In this document: piece by piece, positions 1-7,633 of the stretch
Numbering within the stretch: the first letter of the stretch is position 1
Layout of the letters: each line of letters opens with the position of its first letter
Program-made: the position numbers and the translations under genes
The notes under the pieces: model-generated
Told to the model about the DNA's origin: nothing
The model's database searches: none
Seen by the model: only the letters and a program-made list of their open reading frames with translations
Source: Vagococcus salmoninarum
GTDB taxonomy: Bacteria > Bacillota > Bacilli > Lactobacillales > Vagococcaceae
NCBI RefSeq assembly: GCF_003987495.1
Contig: NZ_NGJU01000016.1
Span: 27,494 to 91,493, forward strand
Reading direction: 5' to 3'
Length of the DNA stretch: 64,000 nt

Positions 1-653
1 ACGTCTTGCAAAGCTAGACCTTGGAGGGTTTTATTTTTTATAAATGGTTCATCAGATAATAAGGGAGACTCGGTTGGAAATAAGTGAGTGACAGTATGGC
101 CAGCTTTTTTAGCGAAGCGATACCCATCACCAGTAGAACCAGTGTGTTGATAGGTTTTACCACCAGTAGAAACAATCACACAAGGGGCAATGTGGCGCTC
201 ACCAGAGTCTAATTGGACACCGACAATCCGTTTGTCTTCAATAAGTAATTTTTTAACAGAGGCTTCTGTTAAGACTTCGACGCCTAGTTCAATCATTTTA
301 TCAAAGAGACAACCGACAATTGTTTTCGAGCGATTGCTAACAGGAAACATCCGACCGTGATCTTCTTCTTTAAGTGAAACGCCATTTTCCTCAAAAAAGG
401 CCATCACTTGATGATTATCAAATTGTGAAAAAGCGCTGTATAAAAATTTGCCGTTCCCGGGAATGTGGTGAATAATATCTTCTGCAGGGCGATTATTAGT
501 CACATTACAGCGACCACCCCCTGTTAATAGTAGTTTTTTTCCAACTTTTTTATTTTTTTCGATTAGCATGGTTTTTGCGCCATGTTGGGCAGCAGAAATA
601 GCTGCCATCATGCCACTAGTCCCGGCACCGATAACGATGACATCTTTCGTCAT
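1..653 (-). CDS. NAD(P)/FAD-dependent oxidoreductase, BaiN/HI0933-like (3' end outside window)
   Basis: About 217 N-terminal residues are visible; the rest lies beyond the left edge (the family is usually about 400-420 residues). The protein starts MTKDVIVIGAGTSGMMAAI, a dinucleotide-binding GxGxxG fold, followed by GGGRCNVTN, a signature of the HI0933/BaiN flavoprotein family, and then TGGKTYQHTGSTGDGY. The start at 653 has a good GGAGGAG ribosome site about 8 bases upstream. These enzymes bind FAD in the cytosol. A relative, BaiN, acts on bile acids in gut clostridia, but the substrate in lactic acid bacteria is not known, so only the family call is firm. Confidence 0.85.
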   Translation of the reverse strand, partial: MTKDVIVIGAGTSGMMAAISAAQHGAKTMLIEKNKKVGKKLLLTGGGRCNVTNNRPAEDIIHHIPGNGKFLYSAFSQFDNHQVMAFFEENGVSLKEEDHGRMFPVSNRSKTIVGCLFDKMIELGVEVLTEASVKKLLIEDKRIVGVQLDSGERHIAPCVIVSTGGKTYQHTGSTGDGYRFAKKAGHTVTHLFPTESPLLSDEPFIKNKTLQGLALQD

Positions 654-810
654 AAATACTCTCCTCCGTTCTAAATAAGTTTACCATAAATGAGTATAAA
701 AGCTACTCTCTTAAGATTGAAAGAAACTAGTGAAAGAATAATGAAAATACTTTTATTTTGTTGCAATATACTATATACTTATAAAAAATATTAATGGAGG
801 TGTCGGGAAA

Positions 811-2157
811 ATGACAGTAAGCAACTATTTGTTAAACTTAACTGAAAAAATTGAACAAAAGAATCCAGGGCAAGAGGAATATTTACAGGCAATTCATGAG
901 TTTTTGCCAACAATTGCCACCTTTTTAACTAAAAATCCTCAAATCATGGAAAGTAATGTTTTGGAACTGATGTTAGAACCGGAGCGCTTAATTCAATTTA
1001 GAATACCTTGGCAAGACGACCAAGGGAAATGGCAAGTTAATCGCGGGTTTCGGGTTCAGTATAATTCAGCGATTGGTCCCTACAAAGGTGGCATGCGTTT
1101 TCACCCGACAGTGACAGAAAGTGTCATGAAATTTTTAGCCTTCGAACAAATCTTTAAAAATAGCTTAACCGGCCTGCCAATCGGTGGAGGTAAAGGTGGC
1201 AGTGATTTTGACCCTAAAGGGAAATCAGACCCGGAAATTATGCGTTTTTGTCAAAGTTTAATGACGGAATTGCAAAAGTACATTGGTCCAAGTATGGACG
1301 TGCCTGCTGGCGATATTGGGGTAGGTGCTCGGGAAATTGGTTATCTCTTTGGTCAATATAAACGTTTAAATGGCCATCAAGGCGGGGTTTTAACAGGTAA
1401 ACCTTTAGCTTACTGGGGCAGTTTAGGCAGAACCGAAGCCACAGGCTATGGTCTAGTTTATTTTGTGAAGTATTTATTAGCTGATCAAAAGGACACGTTA
1501 GAAGCTAAAAAAATCATTGTCTCTGGTAGTGGTAATGTGGCGATTTATGCGATTCAAAAGGCTCAAGAACTAGGTGGAAAAGTGATTAGTTGTTCTGATT
1601 CAAGTGGTTATCTTATTGATACCGAGGGAATTGATGTGGCTTTATTGAAAGAGGTTAAGGAAGTTAAACGGGAACGCCTGTCAGCTTACGCAAATGAACG
1701 AGACTCAGCGACTTATTTTCCAGGGGAATCAGTTTGGTCATATCGTGAAGCCTACGATATCGCTTTACCTTGTGCCACTCAAAATGAAATTGACGCTGAG
1801 CTAGCTAAAGTTTTAGTCGCAGCAGGCGTTAAGATTGTGGCAGAAGGAGCTAATATGCCAAGTACTCTAGCTGCAGTTGAAATCTTTAAAGAAGCAGGGA
1901 TTAATTATTGTCCTGGAAAAGCGGCTAATGCTGGTGGTGTAGCTGTCTCAGCTCTAGAGATGTCACAAAACTCTCAACGATTAGCTTGGACGAAAGACGA
2001 AGTGGATCAACAGTTAGATCAAATTATGGAAAAAATTTATACAACTTGTCGTGATACTGCCACAGAATATGCCACCAGTGGTGATTTACTTGCCGGTGCT
2101 AATATTGCTGGCTTTGCTAAAGTTGCGACAGCGATGATCTCTCAAGGATTGGTCTAA
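811..2157 (+). CDS. gdhA: NADP-type glutamate dehydrogenase
   Basis: 448 residues, the normal length of hexameric glutamate dehydrogenases of the small (class I) type. Glu_dehyd_N comes first with the glutamate/2-oxoglutarate pocket FRIPWQDDQGKWQVNRGFRV and the active lysine in PIGGGKGGSDFD (about residue 125). A Rossmann NAD(P) domain follows with VSGSGNVAIYAIQKA. The enzyme interconverts 2-oxoglutarate plus ammonia and glutamate, linking carbon and nitrogen metabolism. It is monocistronic: a GGAGGTG ribosome site lies about 9 bases before ATG and a terminator follows. Several overlapping TATACT-like hexamers at 768-785 could serve as -10 elements. NADP specificity is inferred from family resemblance. 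Confidence 0.95.
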   Translation: MTVSNYLLNLTEKIEQKNPGQEEYLQAIHEFLPTIATFLTKNPQIMESNVLELMLEPERLIQFRIPWQDDQGKWQVNRGFRVQYNSAIGPYKGGMRFHPTVTESVMKFLAFEQIFKNSLTGLPIGGGKGGSDFDPKGKSDPEIMRFCQSLMTELQKYIGPSMDVPAGDIGVGAREIGYLFGQYKRLNGHQGGVLTGKPLAYWGSLGRTEATGYGLVYFVKYLLADQKDTLEAKKIIVSGSGNVAIYAIQKAQELGGKVISCSDSSGYLIDTEGIDVALLKEVKEVKRERLSAYANERDSATYFPGESVWSYREAYDIALPCATQNEIDAELAKVLVAAGVKIVAEGANMPSTLAAVEIFKEAGINYCPGKAANAGGVAVSALEMSQNSQRLAWTKDEVDQQLDQIMEKIYTTCRDTATEYATSGDLLAGANIAGFAKVATAMISQGLV

Positions 2158-2194
2158 TTAATTAAAATTTCACAAACAAAAATGCTAAAAGGGC

Positions 2195-2226
2195 AGAGCA
2201 ACTATTTATTAGTTGCTCTTTTTTTC
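2195..2226 (+). terminator. Rho-independent terminator of gdhA
   Basis: Nine-base stem AGAGCAACT / AGTTGCTCT closed by a short loop and followed by a run of T residues, 37 bases after the gdhA stop. Confidence 0.85.
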
Positions 2227-2330
2227 ACTTTTTTACATGGAAGTTTACTTGTTTACTTGAAAAATGCTTGAAAAAAACGTAAAGTATAGAGGGAATGAAG
2301 AATTACTAAAACCTTGAAGGAGGAACAACA

Positions 2331-3677
2331 ATGTCACACATTAAGTTTGATTATTCTAAAATTGGTTCATACATTGGCGAACACGAATTAGAATATATGC
2401 AAAACCAAGTTTCAGCAGCTGATAAAGCATTAAGAGAAGGAACTGGTGCTGGTAGTGATTATTTAGGTTGGATCGACCTACCTGTTAATTACGACAAAGA
2501 TGAATTTGCTCGTATTAAAAAAGCAGCGACGAAGATTCAAGAAGATTCTGAAGTATTAGTAGTCATCGGAATTGGTGGGTCATATCTTGGAGCGAAAGCT
2601 GCTCTAGATTTCTTAAACCACTCATTTTACAACTTATTAGATAGCAAGGAGCGTAAAGCACCACAAGTGTTCTTTGCAGGTAACAGCATTAGCTCAACTT
2701 ATTTAGCAGATTTAATCCAAATTATTGGTGATCGTGACTTCTCGATTAACGTGATTTCTAAATCTGGGACAACAACTGAGCCAGCGATTGCTTTCCGTGT
2801 CTTTAAAGAGTTATTAATTAAAAAATACGGTAAAGAAGCAGCTAACAAACGAATTTATGCAACAACAGATAAAGAAAAAGGGGCAGTTAAAGTTGAAGCT
2901 GACTCTGAAAATTGGGAAACATTCGTTATTCCTGATGATATCGGCGGACGTTTTTCAGTCTTAACCGCAGTTGGCTTATTACCGATTGCCGTTAGTGGCG
3001 CAGACATCGATGGCTTGATGGCTGGAGCAGCAGCAGCAAGAACAGATTTCAGTAGTGATCAACTTGCTGACAACCAAGCTTATCAATACGCGGCTTTAAG
3101 AAATATTTTATACCGTAAAGGGAAAGTGACTGAAATTTTAGTTAACTATGAGCCTGGGTTACAATACTTCTCTGAGTGGTGGAAACAATTATTTGGCGAA
3201 TCAGAAGGTAAAGATCAAAAAGGTATTTACCCAGCAAGTGCTAACTTCTCAACTGATTTACACTCAATTGGTCAATCAATTCAAGACGGATCAAGAAACA
3301 TTTTTGAAACAGTAATCAAAATTGATAAAGCCCGTCATACATTAACAATTCCTGAATTAGATCTTGATTTAGATGGATTAGGCTACTTACAAGGAAAAGA
3401 AATCGACTTCGTTAACACGAAAGCCTTTGAGGGAACATTATTAGCTCATACTGATGGTGACGTGCCAAACTTTGTGATTACGATTCCAGAAACAGATGCC
3501 TTTACTTTAGGTTACTTAATGTACTTCTTTGAAATCGCCGTTGGGGTGTCTGGTTATATTAATGGCGTTAATCCATTTGACCAACCAGGTGTTGAAGCCT
3601 ACAAGAAAAACATGTTTGCTTTATTAGGTAAACCTGGTTTTGAAGAGTTACAAAAAGAATTAGAAAACCGTCTGTAA
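2331..3677 (+). CDS. pgi: Glucose-6-phosphate isomerase
   Basis: 448 residues, as expected for the short Firmicutes form. It interconverts glucose 6-phosphate and fructose 6-phosphate at the head of glycolysis. Visible signatures are [31 protein letters not shown] (sugar-phosphate binding SIS fold), [14 protein letters not shown] (PGI signature 1) and the C-terminal [18 protein letters not shown] (PGI signature 2 region). An AAGGAGGAACAACA-ATG start gives a strong ribosome site. A possible promoter is TTGAAA (2257-2262), a 17-base spacer and TAAAGT (2280-2285), which is only a moderate match. It is followed by a strong terminator and stands alone. Confidence 0.97.
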   Translation: MSHIKFDYSKIGSYIGEHELEYMQNQVSAADKALREGTGAGSDYLGWIDLPVNYDKDEFARIKKAATKIQEDSEVLVVIGIGGSYLGAKAALDFLNHSFYNLLDSKERKAPQVFFAGNSISSTYLADLIQIIGDRDFSINVISKSGTTTEPAIAFRVFKELLIKKYGKEAANKRIYATTDKEKGAVKVEADSENWETFVIPDDIGGRFSVLTAVGLLPIAVSGADIDGLMAGAAAARTDFSSDQLADNQAYQYAALRNILYRKGKVTEILVNYEPGLQYFSEWWKQLFGESEGKDQKGIYPASANFSTDLHSIGQSIQDGSRNIFETVIKIDKARHTLTIPELDLDLDGLGYLQGKEIDFVNTKAFEGTLLAHTDGDVPNFVITIPETDAFTLGYLMYFFEIAVGVSGYINGVNPFDQPGVEAYKKNMFALLGKPGFEELQKELENRL

Positions 3678-3701
3678 GAAGTTATTTTAGAATAAAATAA
3701 A

Positions 3702-3738
3702 AAATCCATTCAAGGAAAAAGCTTGAATGGATTTTTTT
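3702..3738. terminator. Bidirectional terminator between pgi and the convergent small membrane gene
   Basis: Thirteen-base perfect stem AAATCCATTCAAG / CTTGAATGGATTT (3702-3714, 3722-3734) with T runs on both strands, so it can end pgi on the plus strand and the 52-residue membrane gene on the minus strand. Confidence 0.9.
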
Positions 3739-3895
3739 AGTTTGGATTAATTTTTTCAGACTCTTTAAGAGGGGGAGTTTTTTTTGAAACTAACTTTGAT
3801 TCGTTGATGCCGTCTCTAACCGCGGCTTTAATGACGCAATAAAAAATGATTAATATTAAAATAAAAAATAGTAAGCCAATTAGACCAAATACCAT
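3737..3895 (-). CDS. Small single-span membrane protein, 52 aa (DUF6019-like)
   Basis: The translation begins MVFGLIGLLFFILILIIFYC, one hydrophobic span, then VIKAAVRDGINES and a charged, proline-containing tail ending KINPN. The span followed by an AVRxGINES motif resembles small Firmicutes membrane proteins grouped as DUF6019; that family name is from memory and uncertain. An AAAGGATGG ribosome site sits about 8 bases before ATG. It ends at the shared terminator. It has its own candidate promoter region (TATTATATT) inside a 10-bp dyad upstream. Function is unknown. It belongs to a run of three tiny membrane peptides on this strand. Confidence 0.7.
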   Translation of the reverse strand: MVFGLIGLLFFILILIIFYCVIKAAVRDGINESKLVSKKTPPLKESEKINPN

Positions 3896-3907
3896 AGTGA
3901 TACCATC

Positions 3908-3936
3908 CTTTCTTTAATATAATATCTTAAAGAAAG
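3908..3936 (-). promoter_or_regulatory. Perfect 10-bp dyad upstream of the 52-aa membrane gene
   Basis: Arms CTTTCTTTAA (3908-3917) and TTAAAGAAAG (3927-3936) are perfectly complementary around a 9-base AT-rich loop. The dyad overlaps an AT-rich -10-like stretch and ends just before the ribosome site of the gene at 3737-3895. It could be an operator or an RNA hairpin in the leader. Confidence 0.45.
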
Positions 3937-3963
3937 AATAAAAACTACCTTTTTTGAAAAGGG

Positions 3964-4053
3964 TTAAGCATCAATGTCTCGAAAGAAGCAATGAACGTAC
4001 CAAATGACGGAAACCGATAAGAGACAAGCAGAAATAAGTTTTAAGATTAGCAT
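3964..4053 (-). CDS. 29-aa hydrophobic membrane peptide
   Basis: The peptide MLILKLISACLLSVSVIWYV is followed by HCFFRDIDA: one membrane span and a short charged tail. The AAAGGAG ribosome site about 8 bases before ATG is strong, which is why I call it despite its size. An extended -10 (TGGTATTAT, near 4091-4099 on this strand) lies upstream. It shows no homology that I recognise. The architecture is like that of Fst/Ldr-type I toxins or other small membrane regulators, but no antisense RNA is evident, so function is open. Confidence 0.5.
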   Translation of the reverse strand: MLILKLISACLLSVSVIWYVHCFFRDIDA

Positions 4054-4187
4054 TGATACCACTCCTTTGATTTGTTTATCTATAAATTGATAATACCACA
4101 AAGGCGCCTAGCCAAGGGCTAACAGAATTGTCAGAAAGCCCCCTTAAAATGACAAAGTTGTAAGGGAGCAATAAACTATAAGAGAAA

Positions 4188-4280
4188 CTAAAGTAGGGGG
4201 AGAACAAATTTTTTGATTAATCGATAAAGTAGATACAGTAAACAAACTAAAATTATGAAAACAATAATGCCACCAATCAT
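4188..4280 (-). CDS. 30-aa hydrophobic membrane peptide
   Basis: The peptide is MIGGIIVFIILVCLLYLLYR followed by LIKKFVLPLL: one long hydrophobic helix interrupted by a basic patch. The ribosome site AAGGAGGTC is 6-7 bases from ATG and is among the strongest nearby. The start is 28 bases beyond the stop of the exported-protein gene on the same strand, so cotranscription is likely. I do not recognise a family. It could be a small membrane regulator, a toxin-like peptide or an immunity/accessory peptide. Confidence 0.55.
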   Translation of the reverse strand: MIGGIIVFIILVCLLYLLYRLIKKFVLPLL

Positions 4281-4307
4281 ATAAAGACCTCCTTCGTCGA
4301 GAGAATA

Positions 4308-4869
4308 TTAGCGGTAATAAGTAACTAATTTACTTCCTTCAATTTTTGCACGAACTCCGCCAGTCCATGATGGACCACCAATCCAAGGTATTGAAGCGGT
4401 AAAAGTTAGAGAAAGAGTCGCTTGCTTACTATTATTGAGACGTAAAGAACTAGTAGCTTGATAAACGGAAACAAACCACTGATCGTAAGCAGAAGTTATA
4501 TTTCTATTATTAACACGGATTGTAAAACCAGCATTGTTTAGACCGAAGATGACATTAATTTTATAAGTACCATTAGTTATGTTGTTCCTCGTATGCCAAT
4601 GAGACCACCGGAGCTGAAGTTCAGGTTCACCCTCTTCGATTTTAGTAACGATTATCTTAGCTTCCTCGCCATATTCAAGGGAAATAGTTTGAATGTGAGA
4701 CTGATTTAAAGCTAAAGTGGGAATAATATTAGTATCATCTGAGGGGCTAATTTGAGGAGTAGAAATTTCGGTTGCCATAGCAGTAACTGATAAAATTGTT
4801 AACAATGACCCTGAGAGACTAAAAGTGACGAGAAATATTGTAGAAATTTTTTTTTAATAACTTAAACAT
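4308..4869 (-). CDS. Exported DUF5626-like protein with an out-of-frame signal peptide (frameshift at poly-A)
   Basis: The open frame up to 4805 encodes 165 residues from a TTG, with no ribosome site at that point. Upstream, an ATG at 4869 with an AAGGA ribosome site starts MFKLLKK and then meets a run of nine A (T on the plus strand, 4847-4855). With one A fewer, or two more, translation continues as ISTIFLVTFSLSGSLLTILS and VTAMA, a textbook signal peptide that joins the 165-residue frame exactly. The mature part (TEISTPQISPSDDTN..., GTYKINVIFGLNNAGFTIRV) has the look of the secreted DUF5626 family; that name is tentative. The cause may be a sequencing error, phase variation, transcript slippage or a recent lesion. 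A LytTR regulator is transcribed divergently next door. Confidence 0.6.
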
Positions 4870-5052
4870 AAAAATAAATCCTTATTTTTGATAATATAAT
4901 TCTAACTCATAATCAGCAATTAAAGGGAATATTATCATGAACTAATAAAAATAACTCACCAAATTTCTTTTTTGTTAGTTTTAAAAAATGTTTTTGATTT
5001 TAAGTGACGTACTTTATAGTTGTAAGGACTATTGATTGAGGAGGAGGGGTTG

Positions 5053-5796
5053 ATGTTATCAGTGTTTATTTATGAAACAAATTGGAAGCTAAGTCAAAAA
5101 ATTGAAAAAATGTTAAATAATCAAATTATGATAGAAGAATTTGACATGAAGGTGATGATGAAGACGAATGAAGCCTGTAAATTAGTTACCTATTTAGTTA
5201 AAAACTCTCAGGTTAGAGGGATTTATTTTATTGATATTGATGGTGATGGTCAAATGGCGGGCTTAGAGTTGGGAAAACAAATCAGAAATATTGATCCTCT
5301 GGGGAAAATTGTTTTATTAACCAATGACATAAAGAAAATCACTTTGAGTTTTGATAATCAGATTGAAGCAATCGCATACATTGTTAAAGATGATTACTTA
5401 ATGTTGAGAGAGAAGACCCTAGAAGTTTTAAAGCAAGGGCAAAGACACTATCAGCTAACTAGTGAATGGGAACCTAACTTAATTAAACTTAAGATAGGTA
5501 GTAGAACTTGTATTTTTTCATTGTCAGACATAATGTTTATTGAAACGACTGGTACTCCCCACAAATTGAGGCTGCACTTAGTTAAAGGGCAACTTGAATT
5601 TTATGGCAAGTTAAAAGCCGTTGAATGTCTATCACCAGAGTTATTGTCCAGCCATAAATCATGTGTGGTCAATAGCAAAAATATTAGAGAAATCAATCGA
5701 AAACAAAAAGAAATCACCATGGTTAATGGGGAAAAATGTTTACTTTCCCTAAAAAAAGTCAAAGAATTGCCACTGTCAGAGGGGATTATAAACTAA
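5053..5796 (+). CDS. LytTR-family response regulator (AgrA/ComE-like), orphan
   Basis: 247 residues from ATG 5053, chosen because GAGGAGGAGGGG lies directly upstream (an in-frame TTG at 5032 has none). The N-terminal receiver domain includes GIYFIDIDGDGQMAGLELG, where the second or third Asp is the expected phospho-acceptor as in AgrA. The C-terminal half (about 145-240) is a LytTR DNA-binding domain with IMFIETTGTPHKLRLHLVKG and SHKSCVVNSKNIREINRKQK. Such regulators normally pair with a histidine kinase sensing a peptide, but no kinase gene is nearby. It is divergent from the exported protein and peptide genes, which are natural targets by position only. Confidence 0.88.
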   Translation: MLSVFIYETNWKLSQKIEKMLNNQIMIEEFDMKVMMKTNEACKLVTYLVKNSQVRGIYFIDIDGDGQMAGLELGKQIRNIDPLGKIVLLTNDIKKITLSFDNQIEAIAYIVKDDYLMLREKTLEVLKQGQRHYQLTSEWEPNLIKLKIGSRTCIFSLSDIMFIETTGTPHKLRLHLVKGQLEFYGKLKAVECLSPELLSSHKSCVVNSKNIREINRKQKEITMVNGEKCLLSLKKVKELPLSEGIIN

Positions 5797-5802
5797 TAAA
5801 AA

Positions 5803-5831
5803 ATTCTTCTTAGCAAGAGCTAAAAAGAATT
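5803..5831 (-). terminator. Terminator of the 102-aa minus-strand gene (possibly bidirectional)
   Basis: An imperfect stem AATTCTT-C-TTAGC / GCTAA-A-AAGAATT has a T run on the minus strand side, where it would end the gene at 5890-6198. On the plus strand the T run is poor. Confidence 0.55.
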
Positions 5832-5889
5832 AATTGTGTCATTCTGAATTATATGACCAATAATATAAATAACTGCTAACTATCAAAGA

Positions 5890-6198
5890 TTACTCAAATT
5901 CAATTTCAAAGACTGATTCGTCAATGGATTCTAAAAAATCATCTTGGGTTAGAAAATTAAGCCAAGCCTCATCACCAGGTAGTTCTTTATTGATTTGTGG
6001 GCGGATTTGATTATAGACATTAGTAAGTAATTCTTTCCACTGTTTATCAATCACCCGCTCCATTTTAACTTCATTCCAGCGTTTGGCAGGTGCCCGGCGT
6101 TGGTTTCTGGCAAGTTGATCATCTAAAGATTTGGCGTAGAAGGCATCTTTACTATTTAAACGGGCTTCGATATAAGTGATAAATTCGCTAATTGACAT
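5890..6198 (-). CDS. Hypothetical protein, 102 aa
   Basis: The start MSISEFITYIEARLNSKDAF is chosen at 6198 because AAAAGGAGG lies 9 bases upstream; the open frame runs 22 codons further upstream without a ribosome site. The product is soluble and charged, with an acidic C-terminus (DESVFEIEFE) and no membrane segment or recognised motif. It is monocistronic and divergent from the flavodoxin-fold oxidoreductase at 6344. I do not recognise the family and propose no function. Confidence 0.7.
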   Translation of the reverse strand: MSISEFITYIEARLNSKDAFYAKSLDDQLARNQRRAPAKRWNEVKMERVIDKQWKELLTNVYNQIRPQINKELPGDEAWLNFLTQDDFLESIDESVFEIEFE

Positions 6199-6343
6199 GT
6201 GTGTTAGCCTCCTTTTTTTAATGACATGCTTATCTAGTATAGAGGTAATTCTAAGTGAAAACAAATCTTTTAACTAGGAAAGGCAAAAAATTTCTTGATT
6301 GTCAGATTTAGTATATAATAAATGGGACAATAGGAGGCAAATT

Positions 6344-7018
6344 ATGAAAACTTTAGTAATAATATCACACCCAGACTTAGTTAATTCTAGCAGCCAACGT
6401 TTTTTGAGAGATTCTGTCGCCCATGATGAATCAGTGACTCTCCATCATTTAGACAGCTGTTACCCTGATGGAAAAATAGATGCCGCTAAAGAACTCGCCC
6501 TTTTAAAGGAACATCAGCGAATTATCTTTCAGTTTCCATTATATTGGTACAGTTCACCGGCTTTACTTAAAGAGTGGCAAGACGTTGTATTAAGCCAAGG
6601 AGAAGGCAAGCTTCAAGGGAAAGAGTTTGGATTAGTCATCACGATTGGGGTGGCGGAAACGGCTTATCGGGTAGGTGGTAAAGAAGGCCAGACAATCGAT
6701 CGTTTAACGGCACCGTATCAAAGTGTGGCTCGTTATTTCGGCATGAACTATTTACCAAATTTTTGTATTTATCAATTTGCTTATTTAACAGAGGAAGAAC
6801 AGCTAACTTTAGTGACGGATTATCACTATTATTTAACAGGACCTAATAGCTCGGCTTTAAAGGATCGAACAAAATGGCTCTTGGGAGAACTAGAAAAAGC
6901 AAGAGCTAGGGACTTGGCTGACCCCAATCAGGAAACGTTAACTTATGCCCAAAGTCATGTGTTAGAGTCTTATGAAGAAATTGCTGAGCTAGATCAGACT
7001 TTAGCTGAGTTTGATTAA
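6344..7018 (+). CDS. NAD(P)H oxidoreductase, flavodoxin-like fold (KefF/YwrO/MdaB type)
   Basis: 224 residues from ATG 6344, which has TAGGAGG upstream; TATAAT at 6314-6319 is a clear -10. The N-terminus KTLVIISHPDLVNSSSQRFL and the motif QFPLYWYSSPALLKEW match the flavodoxin_2 family of FMN-dependent quinone or flavin reductases (general stress protein 14, KefF, YheR). The usual length is 175-200; here about 35 extra C-terminal residues rich in Glu and Ala follow the core. Likely a cytosolic quinone reductase. A small gene follows 16 bases downstream and is probably cotranscribed. Confidence 0.85.
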   Translation: MKTLVIISHPDLVNSSSQRFLRDSVAHDESVTLHHLDSCYPDGKIDAAKELALLKEHQRIIFQFPLYWYSSPALLKEWQDVVLSQGEGKLQGKEFGLVITIGVAETAYRVGGKEGQTIDRLTAPYQSVARYFGMNYLPNFCIYQFAYLTEEEQLTLVTDYHYYLTGPNSSALKDRTKWLLGELEKARARDLADPNQETLTYAQSHVLESYEEIAELDQTLAEFD

Positions 7019-7034
7019 GGAAGGGGTGAGGTTA

Positions 7035-7217
7035 ATGACTAAAAGCGCATGGATTCAAAAAGAATTAAGTCAGGGGATGACAAGTAGTCGTGACTACAAA
7101 CAAAAAGCGCTAATTTTTGCTACGAAAAAAATCATTCTAGAACAAGACATTCGCCTAGAACAAAAGCAAGGGGAAATCGATGGTACCTTGTGGAGTCCCA
7201 ATAATTGGCGAAAATAA
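7035..7217 (+). CDS. Hypothetical protein, 60 aa
   Basis: Starts MTKSAWIQKELSQGMTSSRD from ATG 7035 with AAGGGGTGAGG about 6 bases before. It is soluble and mixed-charge, with a tryptophan-rich end (GTLWSPNNWRK). It lies between the flavodoxin-fold oxidoreductase and a terminator, so it is the last gene of that short operon. No family recognised. Confidence 0.6.
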   Translation: MTKSAWIQKELSQGMTSSRDYKQKALIFATKKIILEQDIRLEQKQGEIDGTLWSPNNWRK

Positions 7218-7256
7218 GTTGATGTTATAATGAGTGGGATTAAAGCCCTTTAATTA

Positions 7257-7288
7257 AAAAAGCTATGACAGAAGTCATAGCTTTTTTG
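7257..7288 (+). terminator. Rho-independent terminator
   Basis: Stem AGCTATGAC / GTCATAGCT (7261-7269, 7274-7282) with flanking A and T runs ends the oxidoreductase operon. Confidence 0.9.
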
Positions 7289-7302
7289 TGTCAGCGCTTT
7301 CT
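7289..7302 (+). promoter_or_regulatory. Candidate CcpA cre site
   Basis: TGTCAGCGCTTTCT matches the cre consensus TGWNANCGNTNWCA at 13 of 14 positions, including the CG core; only the last base differs. It lies about 15-25 bases before the -10-like TAAAAT (7315-7320) of the operon starting at 7352, a position suited to repression. This is a sequence match only. Confidence 0.5.
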
Positions 7303-7351
7303 CAGGAAATGTGCTAAAATATAGTTAAGGAACTAATAAGGGGGATGTCGA

Positions 7352-7633
7352 ATGAGTTATATTGAAATTGTGACAATTGATCAAGACAAATATTACATTC
7401 AAGCGGAGAGCCTAGTTGCTGGAGAATTAGAATTTTGGAACGTAGTTCAAGAAATAAATGAGAACAAAATAATCGTTTTTAGAAGTCTGGCTAGTGGAAG
7501 CTTATTTTCCATGCCGACGTCGAGAATTATATTTAAGCAAATAATCACGGCAGATGAGTTGCCATTAACGAGGAAACCTCATTTTGTTAAGCTAAGTAAA
7601 ATGCAATTAAAGGAGACGGAAACTAGTGAGTAA
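7352..7633 (+). CDS. Hypothetical protein, 93 aa
   Basis: Starts MSYIEIVTIDQDKYYIQAES with AAGGGGGATG about 6 bases before ATG. It has a beta-rich pattern, no membrane span and no motif that I recognise. Its last 8 bases overlap the start of the carbonic anhydrase-like gene, so the two are translationally coupled. It heads a three-gene operon behind a candidate cre site. Confidence 0.65.
   Translation: MSYIEIVTIDQDKYYIQAESLVAGELEFWNVVQEINENKIIVFRSLASGSLFSMPTSRIIFKQIITADELPLTRKPHFVKLSKMQLKETETSE

Noticed and set aside
4870-5052. LytTR binding sites in the gap before the regulator
   Set aside because: I looked for paired imperfect direct repeats of the AgrA/ComE type about 21 bp apart and found only weak, unpaired matches.
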